Shown: positions 1-12,830, counted from the first letter of the stretch. The stretch is DNA of 64,000 nucleotides from Channallabes apus (GCA_030522415.1 CM060112.1:12042001-12106000); one strand, 5' to 3'. The notes: generated from the letters alone by a model not told the origin. Numbers and translations: made by a program.

Positions 1-700
1 GCACCAGGGTGTGTGAAGCAGAGGAGAGGAAGTGATGGAAATCTGTGGCATCTCTCTGAGAAAGTCCTGATCAAAGCTCACCCCGTTTTTCATTCCGCAC
101 TTCACTTTGATGGATGAATTTTTTGAGTTTTTGGAGTTTTAGTCTCATGAGCACAAGATGAGCTGTATATCAAATATTCTCTGTAATCTGCCAGAATTGA
201 GCCAAACTTCACTTTCTCTCTAAACCGGTCACTGATATTCCATCTCTAACTACTGAAGAGAGAGGGGAAAAAAGCACATCACTTCATCCCTTATTAAACA
301 CGATCCATTTATTCAGTTCTCTCTTATCGCCCTAAATACAAAGCAAACAAAAGGCTTGTTCTTAAACTCACGTTACACCGAGATCCAAATCTGAACCTGA
401 GCAAAGGAGGAAAAGCAAGAGAGCAAGAGAGGAGACAAAAGAAAAGAAGATGAAAGAGAGGAACAAAGAAAAAGATTGAAAGATGCAGAGAAAAAAGACA
501 AGTGTATTTGTTTCATGTGTTGTGTGTATCTTGTGTGTGTTGTATGTATTGTGTATATGGCTATGTAGGCGTTGTGTGTACAACGTGTGCTGTTTGTGTG
601 TACACTATGTAGCGTGTGTGTGCTGTGTATACAGTCTGTGCTGTGTGTAAATGCTGTGTGTATTATATTGTTATATTATATTATATTGTATATATATATA
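1..700. other. no gene seen; downstream flank with TG-rich low complexity
   Basis: Nothing recognisable as coding. From about 520 to 680 there is a degenerate TGTG/TGTA-rich stretch ending in a (TA)n run into which the Tc1 element at 709 inserted. Confidence 0.5.
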
Positions 701-708
701 TATATATA

Positions 709-1505
709 CTCAGCAAAAAAAGAAACGTCCTCTGACTTTCAACTGTTTTTACTTTCAGTAAACTTAAAAACTTGTGGTTATAAGACATAAAGTAAAAATG
801 TTTCACAATGTGTCCCTGAATGAAGGGAGGCTCAAAATCAGTCAGTACCAGTCAGTATCTGGTGGCCACCGGCTGCTTGAAGTACTGCAGTGCATCTCCT
901 CCTCATGGACTGGACCAGATTTGTCAGTTCTTGCTGTGAGATGGAGGGATTGTGTGTTCCTGGTGTGACTCGGGCAGTTGTTGTGGCCATCCTGTACCTG
1001 TCACGCAGGTGTGATATTCGGATGTACCCATCCTGTGCAGGTGTTGTTACACGTGGTCTTCCACTGCGAGGATGATCAGTTGCCCTTCCTGTCTCCCTGT
1101 AGCGCTGTCTTAGGCGTCTCACAGTGCGGACATGGCGATTTATTGCCCTATAGCCACATCAGCAGTCCTCATGCCTCCCTGCAGCATGCCTAATGCACGT
1201 TCACACAGATGAGCAGCGACCCTGGGCATCTTTCTTTGGGTGTTTTTCACAGTCGGTAGACAAGTCTCTTTAGTGTCCTGCGTTTTTAGAACTGTGACCT
1301 TAAATGCCTACTTTCTGTAAGCTGTTACGGTCTTAATGACCATTCCACAGGTGCATGTTAATTAATTGATTATGGTTAATTGAACATGCATGGAGAACAT
1401 TGTTTAAACCCTTTACAATGAAGATCTGTAAAGTTATTTGGATTTTTACAACATTATTGTTGAAATACACAGTCCTGAAAAAGGGGCGTTTCTTTTTTTG
1501 CTGAG
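709..1505 (-). mobile_element. internally deleted Tc1-like transposon
   Basis: Terminal inverted repeats CTCAGCAAAAAAAGAAACG and its complement lie at 709 and 1505, flanked by TA dinucleotides inside (TA)n tracts. On the minus strand a decayed transposase N-terminus is visible: a start at about 1230 (MPRVAAHLCERALGML), a frame break near 1140, then RRLRQRYRETGRATDHPRSG (paired-type HTH and GRPR-like hook). At 797 bp it is half the usual Tc1 length; the catalytic DDE part is deleted. Confidence 0.88.
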
Positions 1506-1545
1506 TATATATATATATATATATATATATTGTTTGTATATACAG

Positions 1546-1579
<34 letters not shown>

Positions 1580-2584
1580 ATTAAAGGAAAACTGATTTTA
1601 TTTTTTTTTAAACCTAATCTCAGCACAGCCGTAGTGATGGTCATGAACAATCACTGCAACACACTTCTGTATCGATAAAAGAACAAAACCTGTTTCTTAC
1701 TGACTTCTAATGGAGAGGCAACAGTTGAACTCAATCAATAAACGCTCAGCACTTAAAATAGACCGCTACACAACACAAAACTACAGCCATTACACTCGAA
1801 TGGTGAAGGTTTAGACTGGGACGGACACGAGGAGAAGCCGTTATTGAGTTTTATTCAACTCTCCAGTTAGTCCAGGTTCTTCACCGACTTCGGCTCAGAA
1901 ACAGACCACGTTCCCACAAAATCTTCAACCTGGAAATGAAGTCCTGTCTCTGAAAGGATTTACTGAACAGCTGTGTTTATCTGCACCTTCGACTGAAGAA
2001 TTTACAAACACGCTCCAGAGAAACGCTTGTTCGGCTTGAATGTTTGTTGGCGCCCAGGAGGTGACCTTAGACCTTCGTTTTTAGTGAGCGAACAGGTGTC
2101 GAAACATTATGTAGTGATCACATACATCCTTACAGACGCAGGAAACAAAAGGCAGGTGAGAAAAATGCAGGATTGTTCCTTCAATCTCTTTAGAAGAGGC
2201 TAAAAAATAAATACATAAATAAAGATGAGGTGCAGCTCATGTGCAGTATGTATACAGTACAGTACAGCGTTTCCCAAATCAGCATCTCCATCCATAGGGG
2301 GAAATGAATACCTATTAGTAAAATGCAATATAAATAAATATTTTACATGATTGACATTTCTTTGTAAACACACGCACCGAGTCGTCTCTCCCACTCACAA
2401 TGAGCTTGTGCTAACACATCTGGCGTTATGCATGTAATTGCTTAATTATGCTAATTTGCCCTATGTATGGAGGCTTCTATGACACCCTGTACAATGGAGG
2501 CAATAAACAGCATAGTGTCGTGATTATGGGTGAAACTTCAGCAAAGGTAATATATTGTGTTGTTTTCAGAATGGAAGGAATGAG
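1506..2584. other. intergenic, microsatellites only
   Basis: A (TA)n run at 1506-1530 and a (TG)n run at about 1549-1578, then AT-rich sequence with no recognised gene or element. Confidence 0.5.
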
Positions 2585-3030
2585 CAGTTGTGGGCAAAGT
2601 ACACAAATTCTGTTCTAGAGTACAAGTAGAAATACCACAGGTAAAATATTACTTGAGGAAAAGTAGAAGTCCTGCATTTACAAGTGTACAAACGCAAGTA
2701 CAAAAGCACTTGCCTTCAACGTCGCTATGCATCAAAGGTACTGAGCATGACGTAGCCTTAAAGTCATAGAAAAAAGTTCTATACCTCACATGTCGGCAGA
2801 TAGTGAGGTGTTTCTGATTTCTAACACCTGTTACATAAATATGGAAAGCAAATTATGCATAATATAATAATACCATGCATCTCGCCAGTTTTGTAATACA
2901 ACAGCATGCAGAAATGTAGTGGAGTAGAAAGTACAGATATTTGATGTAGTATAAAGTGGAGTAAAAGTACAGAAAGAAAAAAGTATTCAATAATAAAACT
3001 ACTCAAGGGAAGTACAGATAAGTGAAGCAT
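2585..3030. mobile_element. hAT-like non-autonomous element, decayed
   Basis: Starts CAGTTGTGGGCAAAGTACAC and repeats variants of AAGTAC, AAGTAGA and AAAGTACAG on both arms, the pattern of a common fish hAT MITE with long subterminal repeats. The right terminal repeat is lost, so the end is approximate. Confidence 0.5.
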
Positions 3031-3425
3031 TTTTCCATAAGAAATAATGTAAATGCAGATAATCTGTTTAAAAATTTTTTTTTTTTTTTTAAATCATGCA
3101 GCTTTTGAATGCATGCCGAAGGCAACGGTGCTATTGCTTTCGCTGACTGAAAAGAAATCGTAAACTCGCTTCACTTGGCTTTCCACTGAAGTTTGGACAA
3201 GCTCCTGGACGTACAGTACAGTTCGTGCCAGTTATCCGGCATTTGGTTCGGTTCGGGTCGTTTGTTCGCATGCCTAAAATGATTTGAATGCCAAGCAAAT
3301 TTCTTATAAAATTTTAATTCTTAAGGCGAGAAATCGTACGAGAGCGTACTTGGTACTTTGGCTCTGGGAATGAGTTCCTCTATGGTACAACAGCTCAGTA
3401 TAACAGTTTAAAAGAAGACTTGCAT

Positions 3426-3575
3426 GGGGGTTAGCTCAGTGGTTAATGTACAGTATAATAAGACTACGGTTTAGAAGGTCCCAGGTTCAAACCTGTTGTG
3501 CCCTTGAGCAAGGCCCTTAACCCTCGACTGAGATGTAAAATCAGATAAAAATGTAAGTCACTCCATACTGTAATC
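3426..3575 (+). mobile_element. tRNA-derived SINE fragment
   Basis: GGGGGTTAGCTCAGTGGTTAA looks like a pol III A box and GGTTCAAACCT like a B box, followed by the fish SINE body CCTTGAGCAAGGCCCTTAACC. It is not a working tRNA gene, since the acceptor stem does not pair. Confidence 0.75.
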
Positions 3576-6020
3576 AGCATCACCTCCCAGCAGTGCCAAG
3601 GTGGAGTGTGAAGCATATGAAAGACATTAAACTGTCTCAGTAAGATGGTGGTCCAAGCGCTGTCGTCTCAACAGTTGCAAACAATACCATGTACACGATT
3701 CTCACTCTCATCAAACCCTTAAGTGCAGACTTGAGTGCCCTGTGAATGTGGGCGAGGTCAAAATAGAAGAAACCACGCCCCACGATTATAGAAACATTTC
3801 ACTATAGGAAAAAGTTGATGAGTGGGGAAGAGCTTCGCTTTGATTTGCAGTGACACCAAAAACAAAAGATAAATAAATAAATGCCCCCTAGGAAATAAAT
3901 GAAAGCCTGTCCTTTTCTTGCTTCTTTGTTCTCTTTTTCGTCCTTCCTGCATCTCACCACAAGGTGGCAGTGGAAGAACCATCACAAAACACAATACATC
4001 AGTGTTTTTACTGAGCATTATACAGAATGGTCTCTCTCTCTCTCTCTCTGAATACTTATTAGTGTTTTCTTCACGTGTGAACATGTGTGAATAATTTATT
4101 ACTTTCAGCTCAGTCGATTCCTCTCCAGATTTAATTTGCTACTCTTATTAAATTAAGCTTATAGCACTAACCCATTTCCTTAAAATGCAATTAAACGTAT
4201 TAAATGTAATTAAGTATAGATATACTGCACAAGCCGAGTTGTTCTTACAGTCGTACACAGAATGTAGATAATTATAAAACTATTGTGGGTTCACTTTAAT
4301 AAGCATTAGGGTTTTTAAATCAATGCACATTTTAACTGCTTGTGTTTTTTCCCCTTTGAAGGCTAATAATTATGTAAAGCCATGCTTTATAAAAACAGAT
4401 AAATATCCAGACACTGATATGATATGAATAAAAAATATCAGCATCTTCGGATACATAATTTCAAATCGAATGCTGCCCTCCTATGGCTTAATTTAGGAAT
4501 TATCATTAACAATTAACTGAGAGATGTTAATGATAGATCTCACATCATCAGATTACACGTAGGAAATAACATATACTCACCTCAGCTCATACAAATATCA
4601 CGTACTGGGAATGATTATAAAAAAAAAAAAATGGTAATAAAAAAGTATTTCTGAAGAAAAGTGAGAGACATAAGAGACCAAACTTTTTCTCGCACACAAA
4701 AGTTATGCCTTCATTACAGGGTATGCAGCCGACAGCCAGAGGCACGAGTGGGATTTTCAGAAGCGCAGAGCCGTGCAGAATTATTGATGAGCCTGCACAC
4801 TACACACACACACACACACACACTCACTCAAAAGTCCTGCCTGTTCTCATGCACAAACAAATGCACAAATGATGCAAGGTTGGGCATCAACATTTGATGG
4901 TTAGAGTGTGGCTTAAGGAGATGAGAGCCGTCCCTCCACGAGAAGTGGATCCTCATATTAAAAAAATAAAACAAGTTGTGGAATGAGCTCAAGGCTCATG
5001 CTGAGGCGCTGCTCTGATTGAGCTGTGTGTGACTGAGATCAAAGCACAACCTCCTCTTTTTCACCTTTTTGGAGGAAAAGAAAAAAAAAACAAGATCTGG
5101 AGATAAAAAGAAATACAGCAGAGTGAGAGAAAGACTAACGAATAAGTGGAGGCAGGATCTCAGAGGTCAAGCGGAATCTCCAGGGAGTCAACAGTATTGA
5201 CTAGACTAGCACTCTGTGTGTGTGTGTGAAGGAAAGTAGTGGAGATCGGCTTGCATGCAGGTGCATAAGCGAGTGTGTACAGGAGCATATGTTTACGCAG
5301 GTGTGTGTGTGTGTGTGTGTGTGTGAGGAGCTGGCCTTTTACCTCCCCCAAGGGTGCTGGATTCTGCCGAATGCAGGATGGGATATTTTATCTCAGCCGA
5401 CGTTCCAATCAATCAGGGTGACGGTGATGGAGACCCCCAGTGGCTAGACTCCTTCTGCCCACCTATTGCCCCTCCACCATGTGCCATTACTGAGCACTAA
5501 CACCATTACTGAGCACTAAAACAAACAAACACACACAGGTCTCGTACAGTCTGACATCAAGACAAGATCAAATGCCTTAATTACATTTAATGAATAGTTT
5601 ATGAGATGACACATGTCCGGTTCCCAATCATCAATTTATGCTGGTGTTCTGGTCAAGGATAGAAAAATGTTTAACGGTCAAAGTTTGATCTTTCTTTGTT
5701 AGAGAAAATCATTAATAGGCCATGCAGAAATATTTAATATTTCACTCTTAGAGTGCGATGCGTTCACACTCGCTGATTGGACACCAATGCTGGTGGAGTG
5801 ACTGGAATGTGGATAAAAAATATAATAAAAAAAAACAGGAAAATGAAAACTGCCATCAACTTTAAAACACCCCAAAATTCCTAAAACTAAAATTCCTGGA
5901 AAGTGGAGTGGATTTTGATAGCAGTGAAAAAATCTAAATGATGAATATGAGGCGCCAATTAGTTTCAGCAATCTGTCCTAATGAGATTCTCGTAGTTGTA
6001 AATTAAATCAAATCCACAGG
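3576..6020. other. AT-rich intergenic DNA, no gene seen
   Basis: Contains short microsatellites: (TC)n at about 4030-4048, (CA)n at 4803-4822 and (TG)n at 5300-5325. Open frames here are short and of repeat or AT-rich composition. Confidence 0.5.
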
Positions 6021-6024
6021 CAGA

Positions 6025-6195
6025 GGTGAACAACCGGCATCCTGGAGGGCCGGAGCCAGGCACAGTTTGGTGATTTTCCTGCAAGAGCACACGTACAGAA
6101 CCAACCCTTATAATTAACCGGTGAGCTGAATCAAATGTCTTTGATCATTAAACTCTACGTCCAGACTCCGGCCGGCCGGACCTCCACCATCGCAC
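6025..6195. repeat. short interspersed repeat with GGAGGGCCGGAG inverted ends
   Basis: ATCCTGGAGGGCCGGAGCC at the left and CTCCGGCCGGCCGGACCTCC at the right form an imperfect inverted pair around the widespread fish motif CACAGTTTGGTGATTTTCCT. Probably a small hAT-type MITE. Confidence 0.45.
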
Positions 6196-6399
6196 GTCCG
6201 GAGGGATGTTTATTAACGCGATGTACTGTATTTCTCTAACAATATGAAATGTGTACAATTAGCACAGGTACTCATAAATGATTCAGGTCGAGCTCGCTAA
6301 CTGACTAAATGAGCTGATGGGTTACTGGTGGAATAAAAACATGCTTAAGGAAACGCTACTCTACAGAGAGTCTATCAAAACAGCACATTGGCGCCGTGA

Positions 6400-6455
6400 G
6401 GAGGAGGAAGAAGAGGAGGAGGAGGAGGAGGAGGAAGAAGAGGAGGAGGAGGGCA
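6400..6455. repeat. (GGA)n/(GAA)n trinucleotide tract
   Basis: A purine-only run of GAG, GGA and GAA triplets about 55 bp long. Confidence 0.85.
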
Positions 6456-7067
6456 GGAGCGCTCAAGGATTCAGTTACACTCACTGAAAAGATTCTTAAT
6501 TAAAATATGCAGCTCGTGTGTGTGTGTGTTTGTACAACCTACCAAAGCAACAGTCAGGGGTTTAGATCAGTAACAATGTTGGACGAATCAGTAAAAATAA
6601 AAAATAAAAGTATTTACCGTAGTGTATATTTGTAAAATGTAAAAAATAAAAAAGTTGGCATGTCTGTACACTGAAGATAGTTTTTTGGGGGAAAGTAAGA
6701 TGAGTAACAGGACACATCAACATGGGTTTTGGAACTTCTGTCTGTTTGTTTGTGCACGCATCACGTAAAAACTACTGAACACATTTTAATGTGCTTTTCA
6801 CAGGTGTATTTGACCAAGCTTGAGGTAACATATAGGCTTTGTTTCATCATAATTGGCCCAGAGGAGTGGAAGATATGCTAAATTTTAATAAATTTGGAAA
6901 ACACACTTATATCATGAAAAAATAAAACTGACCTTGGAAAAAAATGTGTTTATTCCAAAATGTAACAGATGCCACAATACATTTTTTAAAACGCACTGTA
7001 AAGAACAAAGTTGCGGACATAGCTAGTGTGTGTGTTTGTCTGTATACATATACAGTACAGTACAGTA

Positions 7068-7712
7068 CACACATAGGAGGGAAATAAGTATTTGATCACT
7101 TTGTTTGTCCGCTTACAAAGAAATGAAGGGTTTATAATTTTGGTCTCCATTTTATAACTTAAAAATTATTTGGTATCATTTTAGCAGAGCAGCCGATCAT
7201 TTTCTGCACTTTTTTGTATGTTTTCCCATCTCTAATCAACTTTTGAATCAAAGTACGCTGTTCTTCTGAACAATGTCTGGACGACCCATTTTACTCAGAT
7301 TTTCAGAGAGAAACACACAGGACAACCTTTTATTTATCCTTAAATAAAGGGAACTTGTTTGACACTTGTTTAACACAGAATAATTTACATCTCTAACTGA
7401 ACTCCACACAGCGATTTTTTTGAACAGGCTAATATTAGTTTTTCTTCACTTACATTAAACTAATAATAGATTTAGCACATTTTTCTTCTTGGTGTGATTC
7501 AGAATAGAATGTACAGGGTGTCCAATGCATTTATGTGATTTAAATTAAAAGTTATTATATGGATATGGAGCTTTACTCACTTTTTTCAACACACTGCTAT
7601 TAATTTGAACACCACTGTATAACATTTGTATAAATTTTTTGGTTGATATTCTGTCTCAATCCTTAACCATAAACCTATGATAAAAATTATAAACCATTCT
7701 TATTTCCCCCAC

Positions 7713-7718
<6 letters not shown>
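7068..7718. mobile_element. Tc1-like MITE (651 bp)
   Basis: Terminal inverted repeats CACACATAGGAGGGAAATAAG and, on the other end, CACACAGTGGGGGAAATAAG in inverse orientation. TA dinucleotides flank both ends. No transposase is recognisable. Confidence 0.78.

Positions 7719-7766
<48 letters not shown>
7719..7766. repeat. (TA)n microsatellite
   Basis: About 24 TA units between two Tc1-type elements, which prefer TA targets. Confidence 0.9.
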
Positions 7767-7775
<9 letters not shown>

Positions 7776-7780
7776 ACACA

Positions 7781-9071
7781 CATTACCGTTCAAAAGTTTT
7801 AGAACACTTTCTAACTCCATGATGGTTCCTGATTTTTATTTCTTTCTACATTGTAACGGAATGCTGAAGGCGTCCAAAAAATGCACTAATCTCCTTTGAA
7901 CAGTTGATATTGAGATGTTTCTGCTACTTCTGCTCTGTAAAGACTTCATAACTTCATAACTTCGTAAAGACTTCTCTTCCTCCCCCTCTTTCTCTTTCCT
8001 CTCTCCCCCTGTCTCCCCCTTTCACTCTTTCTCTCTCTCTCTCTCTGTCGAGCTACACATGTGGTTCCTGAGCTGCCAGTGATCCAGACTCCCTCTGCCC
8101 TCCGGACCTGTCTGATCCATCCTGGTGCCCGGTTTCTGGTTGGAGGTCTCATCGCATGGATGCCCCGTGTGTCTCTTTAGGATGCGTCTGGTGTCTGGGG
8201 ATGATTCTATCTACTTAGAAGATGGTTCTGGCCTCGACTGGTGTGGTCAGCTGTTTCTCTGAGGACTTGACAATTCGATAGTTCAGGACTGGAACTTTCT
8301 ACAAGTCTATCTGAGTCTCGAATAATTACTGGACTCCATTTTACATCAACTATTATAACATCAATTAACATCAACTATTATAGCTGACCCTAACACTTAA
8401 CACTGTATAAATGCAGATCATTTCCTGCAATCTGTTTCACCCAGATGAGGATGGGTTCCCTGTCGAGTCTGGTTCCTCTCAAGGTTTCTTCCTATTACCA
8501 TCTCAGGGAGTTTTTCCTTGCCACTGTCGCCCTCGGGCTTGCTCACCAGGGACTATCTGAACATTTTGATTCATACACATTCACATTCCATACAAACTTA
8601 AATAATTCTTTTGATTGTGTAAAGCTGTTTTGAGACAATGTCAATTGTTAAAAGCGCTATACAAATAAAACTGAATTGAATTGAATTGAATAACGCCTCT
8701 AATCTGAGCTGCTGTTAATTGGTGATTTTTCAGGCTGATAACTCTAAATGAACTTCTCGTCTGCAGCAGAGGTAGGTTTTGGTCTCGTCCTCCTGGGACG
8801 GCCTTCATGAGAGACAGTTTCATTATGGTGCTTGACGGATTTAGCAAATGGACTTGACAATACTGTTCCTGCAGGAACTATTACAGAAAGGCCGACCTCT
8901 GTGTCTTAAAATAACAACTAACTGCTGTTTTTGTTGTTGTTACGTAATTACCTCATTCCATATGTGTTATTTTATAGTTTTGAAATCCCCAGTATTGTTG
9001 TAGAATGTAGAAAATAAATAACTAAACAAAAACAAAGAAATTTGCAAGTGATCTAAAACTTTTGAACGGTA

Positions 9072-9074
<3 letters not shown>
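7781..9074. mobile_element. Tc1-type MITE with TIR ending ACCGTTCAAAAG, interrupted
   Basis: CATTACCGTTCAAAAGTTTTA at the left is the inverse of TAAAACTTTTGAACGGTAGTG at the right. The two halves are separated by an unrelated repeat at about 7955-8691. Shorter copies of the same family occur at 20825-21302 and 29868-30051. Confidence 0.85.
7955..8691 (+). mobile_element. interspersed fish repeat with (GAATT)n tail, inserted in the MITE
   Basis: Contains the widespread fish block CAAGGTTTCTTCCTATTACC, AGGGAGTTTTTCCTTGCCAC and AAAGCGCTATACAAATAAA, and ends in (GAATT)n like a retroposon tail. The MITE sequence resumes at TAACGCCTCTAATCTGA, as in the uninterrupted copy at 20940. The class of this repeat is not certain. 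Confidence 0.75.

Positions 9075-9128
<54 letters not shown>
9075..9128. repeat. (TA)n microsatellite
   Basis: About 27 TA units, then a short CA run; the MITE at 7781 ends against it. Confidence 0.9.
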
Positions 9129-9142
<14 letters not shown>

Positions 9143-9659
9143 TTTCCACATTTTGTTACAACCACAAATGTACATGTATTTTATTGGGACCTTATGGAAT
9201 GAACCAACAATAAAATTGGGACATACAGTAATTGTGAAGAATAAAGGAAATGGTAAATGGCTTAAATTTATTTAATCTCCTAATTTCCAGCCAACACGTT
9301 CCCCGTTTTGTCCATCGTTTATTCTTTTTATCAGCAGGACATCAGGGAGAGCCAGACCCTGCACCTTTCACTCAGCCCCCCTGGATTAATTTATGGCATT
9401 CGTTCTACCACGGAATCACACTTTCACACGCTATTAGCCTGGCACTCATCAGGCCACGTTGCTTAACATGTGGTGCATGTGTGCATGTATACAGTACACA
9501 TATATCATAATGAATAAGGCTCATTAGATATCTGGCACCGGCTGCCATGGAGAACAATTAGCCCACAGCACAGCGTTGCTCTCGGTCATGCTTTAGCCAG
9601 GTGGAGCTCATCGCTAATAATCAACGAGGCTGGGAAATTAAAGCATTAATCATTTAATA

Positions 9660-9790
9660 TACATATATAGTTTTGATTTATATGCATTCACATTCCATCC
9701 AAACTTAAATAATTCTTTTGATTGTGTAAAGCTGCTTTGCGACAACGACAATTGTTAAAAGCGCTATACAAATAAAATTGCATTGACTTA
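9660..9790 (+). repeat. truncated copy of the (GAATT)-tailed fish repeat
   Basis: Matches the last part of the copy at 7955-8691 (ACATTCCATCCAAACTTAAA to GCGCTATACAAATAAAATTG). It is 5'-truncated, as for a retroposed sequence. Confidence 0.75.
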
Positions 9791-10635
9791 TCTGTATTAT
9801 AGTGATGCACTTCACAGCGCTAACCTCAGTTAGCAGGAACAGATGGTCTGCACACTCCAGAAAGACGTCCACTTGCAGGATGAGTCATGAAGAGATCATG
9901 TTATAGTTCAGTCGGAACCCTCTCTCCTCTAATAAGCTGGAGTGAGAGCAGAAAGGGGACAAATACAGTAAATTCAGAAACATGAGAGACATCGTCGAAC
10001 CCCATGGCCCTCTTTCAGCTCACGGCCCCGTCAGGCCGCGTAGCCTGGGATGGGAAGCTCATGTAGATCCGCACCAGTCATGTAGGGCAGGTGTCAGATA
10101 CAGGCTCGAGCAGCAATTCATCACCGACAGCAGCCGCCTGTCACAGACGGAAGAAGGCTTGGGGGTGTACGGATTACGACATACAGCTTGTCAAAGTCCC
10201 CCCATCCCCCTACAGCACATGACAGATTTTTTTTGGAGAGGTGGAGGCTTCTTTCTCACAATCTCACATCTCAACACTTAAAGACAAACTTGCCCACACG
10301 TACAGACAGAAAATCCAGCTGAGTGAAGCCAGAGCAGAGACCAATTATCCTCCACTGCAGGCGACTTTTAAGCAGACGGGATAACCTGTGACCCCTCCGT
10401 CTTCATTCCACAGACTGGATGGAACGCCGACAGTCACACGGTCCACGCCAGAGCCAGCACATACATACACTAATCTAATGAGGCTCCATTATTGGTGGCC
10501 TTGTCACAGCTGATTCTCAGCGTGCCATGTCAATTAACCTCACGGTTTATCTTATGCCTCGCTCACCCACTCTTTTGTTTTAGGGCTGCCCTAACCTCCA
10601 GGGGCTTCACCACAGAATTACAGATCGTGAAGGAA
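9791..10635. other. no gene seen
   Basis: Unique-looking intergenic DNA. An open frame at 9982-10281 has no recognisable homology and no coding character beyond length. Confidence 0.45.
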
Positions 10636-10639
10636 ATTT

Positions 10640-11012
10640 AATTCATTCATTCATTTTCTTTACCGCTTAATCCTGTGTTCAGGGTCGCGGGGGACCTGGA
10701 GCCTATCCCAGGAGGCTTTCGGGCACTAGGCGGGGTACACCCTGGACAGGGTGCCAATCCATCGCAGGGCACACACACATACACACACTCAATCACACAC
10801 TACGGGCAATTTAGGAACGCCAATTAGCCTAACCTGCATATCTTTGGACTGTGGGAGGAAACCGGAGTACCCGGAGGAAACCCACCAAGCACGGGGAGAA
10901 CATGCAAACTCCATGCACACAGAGACGGGAATCGAGCTTGGCCGGGGAATCGAACCCAGACCCTGGAGGTGCAAGGCGACAGTGCTAACCACTACACCAC
11001 CGCGCCGCCTTC
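10640..11012. repeat. abundant fish interspersed repeat
   Basis: Carries GACAGGGTGCCAATCCATCG, CCTAACCTGCATATCTTTGG and GTGCTAACCACTACACCACC. A second copy, split by a Tc1 transposon, lies at 26577-28420. The open frames here (10751-11038 +, 10789-10992 -) are products of the repeat. Confidence 0.85.
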
Positions 11013-11335
11013 GGAAATTTAATTGTCAAATTGAATAAAAAGCAATCAACATACAATAAAATACTTTAACTTATGATGTAAAAAGTGAGAAATTACAGAT
11101 AAATGTCAAAACCAAAACACAGCTTAATATAATGTACAGCGCTATTGCTAAGCAGATAAATACTTTATTGCGGCTAAAAACCTATAAAATAAAAAAGTCA
11201 GACATAATTCGATTATTACATTTTTAATGGAAAGCACCAGAAATATCTAAACATTCTGACAAAGTTAATCCAAACCCAAACAAAGGGAATTCTACTTCTA
11301 CTACTATTTTATTATTATGTGTTTTTACGACAAAG

Positions 11336-11690
11336 GGTGTTCAAGTCAAACCAGGAATTGTGATGAAACCTTTGGTGAATAAATGCACAAAAACAGTTGA
11401 CATACAGAGAACTTCAAACAGAGTAAGCACAATACTTGATGCAAACATTTAACAAAAGAAAAAAAAAAAAAAACGTAAATCTGTAAATGCCGATCAAAGC
11501 AGGGGTGTGTTCAGAGCCCACTTCAGTCATTCCTGTAAACATTCAGCAAATGGAGCACCTGATCCTTTAAAATCAACAGATACAAGAAATTTGTAGAATA
11601 GATGCATCTGTCTCTGTGAGCTGTACACAGAATTATTCACCACCACTTTACACATTACAGGAACTCGGCTGGGAGTCATCGCCACCCCCC
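11336..11690 (+). mobile_element. mariner-family remnant
   Basis: Begins GTGTTCAAGTCAAACCAGGA, the terminal sequence shared with the copies at 30180, 36190 (inverse) and 62850, and includes ACATTACAGGAACTCGGCTG, also shared. No transposase frame remains. Confidence 0.6.
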
Positions 11691-11702
11691 CCCCCCCCCC
11701 CC
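11684..11702. repeat. poly-C run
   Basis: Eighteen consecutive C residues (with an adjacent ccac), a likely site of length error. Confidence 0.85.
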
Positions 11703-12179
11703 AAAATAATAACGAAATCGGCCAAGTTTACTGTTTATTGAAATATAAATTTCTAAACCAATAAGAGCAAACACCACCAAGTTCAAAATAGATAAAATAC
11801 ACGTGCAATTGTTATATTGTTACAAGGCTTACGTTATCACTTATCTTTGCATAATTGACCCCATGTTTATTAGCTGCTCAGCAATCGTTTGTAGTTTTTT
11901 GCACTGGCCAATTCTGTATGCAACTTTGAATGAAGCCATTTGTGCTTTGCTGTCCACTGATTCAGATGTTACCATGCGATTCTCCTGCTGTCTGTATTCT
12001 GCCAGTTTTCTTTCAAAGACGTCCAGTGGTTTATTAACGTGACTGGAGTGTGTTTGTCTCTAAGTGTCTTCCTAATTTGTTGGGTCTCATGCGGTCTGCT
12101 GCCAGCAGTTTAAGACACAAAACACACACGAGCCTCTCTTCAGCCCCCACCATGAATCCAAGCTCAAGATAGACTTCAT

Positions 12180-12830
12180 TAGGGGTGGTGATATAACCAA
12201 AATCTTCTATCACGGTAGAAGCAAATTTCTACCTCGATAACGATATATATCACAATATAGCAATTTGTATCTGAAAATACATAAATAAAAATTCAAACAC
12301 AAAGAAACTGTTTTACATAATGTAATTTTATTTAAACTGTGAATTGCTGAGGTTTGCCGCATTTGTTTTACTTTGGCCATATTCGTTTGGATGCTTGGAT
12401 TTCAGATGATAGAAAAGGTTTGACGTGTTTCCACCACTTGTTAAAACAGTGCACTTGTGTACCTTCCAAATCACGTTCATCTCATTCGTATCACTTTTCT
12501 TATACCCAAACCAATTCCACACCACAGACGAGGCAACTTTTTTCTTTACAATCTCCTCGTTGTTGGTTTCGTCACATGTAAGTAAACTCACTGCTGCTGC
12601 ACCGTCTTCTTCCATTGTCGAAGTGTATTTGAAGCCAAACACATCAAAAGTGGGACGAAACCGCGGCACCCGATTGAACCAAATATCTGCGCAAATACAG
12701 CGCAGCGCGACTATCTGGATAGCGCAGTGATGATCTGGTTTATTTGCGCAGCCCGGTGGATCAGCGCCGCTCGAATCACAAACCTGCGCGACCCACTGTG
12801 TTTTATTTAAAAACAATTTAAAATGTCAGG
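12180..12830 (-). mobile_element. hAT-type transposon fragment
   Basis: The left end, TTAGGGGTGGTGATATAACC, resembles a hAT terminal repeat. A minus-strand transposase start is preserved inside (see 12328-12615). The right end is not defined. Confidence 0.6.
12328..12615 (-). pseudogene. hAT transposase N-terminus with decayed BED zinc finger
   Basis: From MEEDGAAAVSLLTC the frame runs 95 codons to a stop. VVWNWFGYKKSDTNE and GGNTSNLFYHLKSKH match the BED zinc-finger layout (ZBED type), but the first Cys pair is damaged: one Cys is replaced by Trp in VIWKVHKC, while the C-terminal His pair is present. The rest of the transposase is missing. Confidence 0.65.

Noticed and set aside
3426..3500. 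tRNA gene
   Set aside because: A and B boxes are present, but the acceptor and anticodon stems do not form and SINE sequence follows.
10751..11038. 95-codon open frame with (CA)n-encoded poly-His/Thr
   Set aside because: Lies wholly inside an abundant interspersed repeat.
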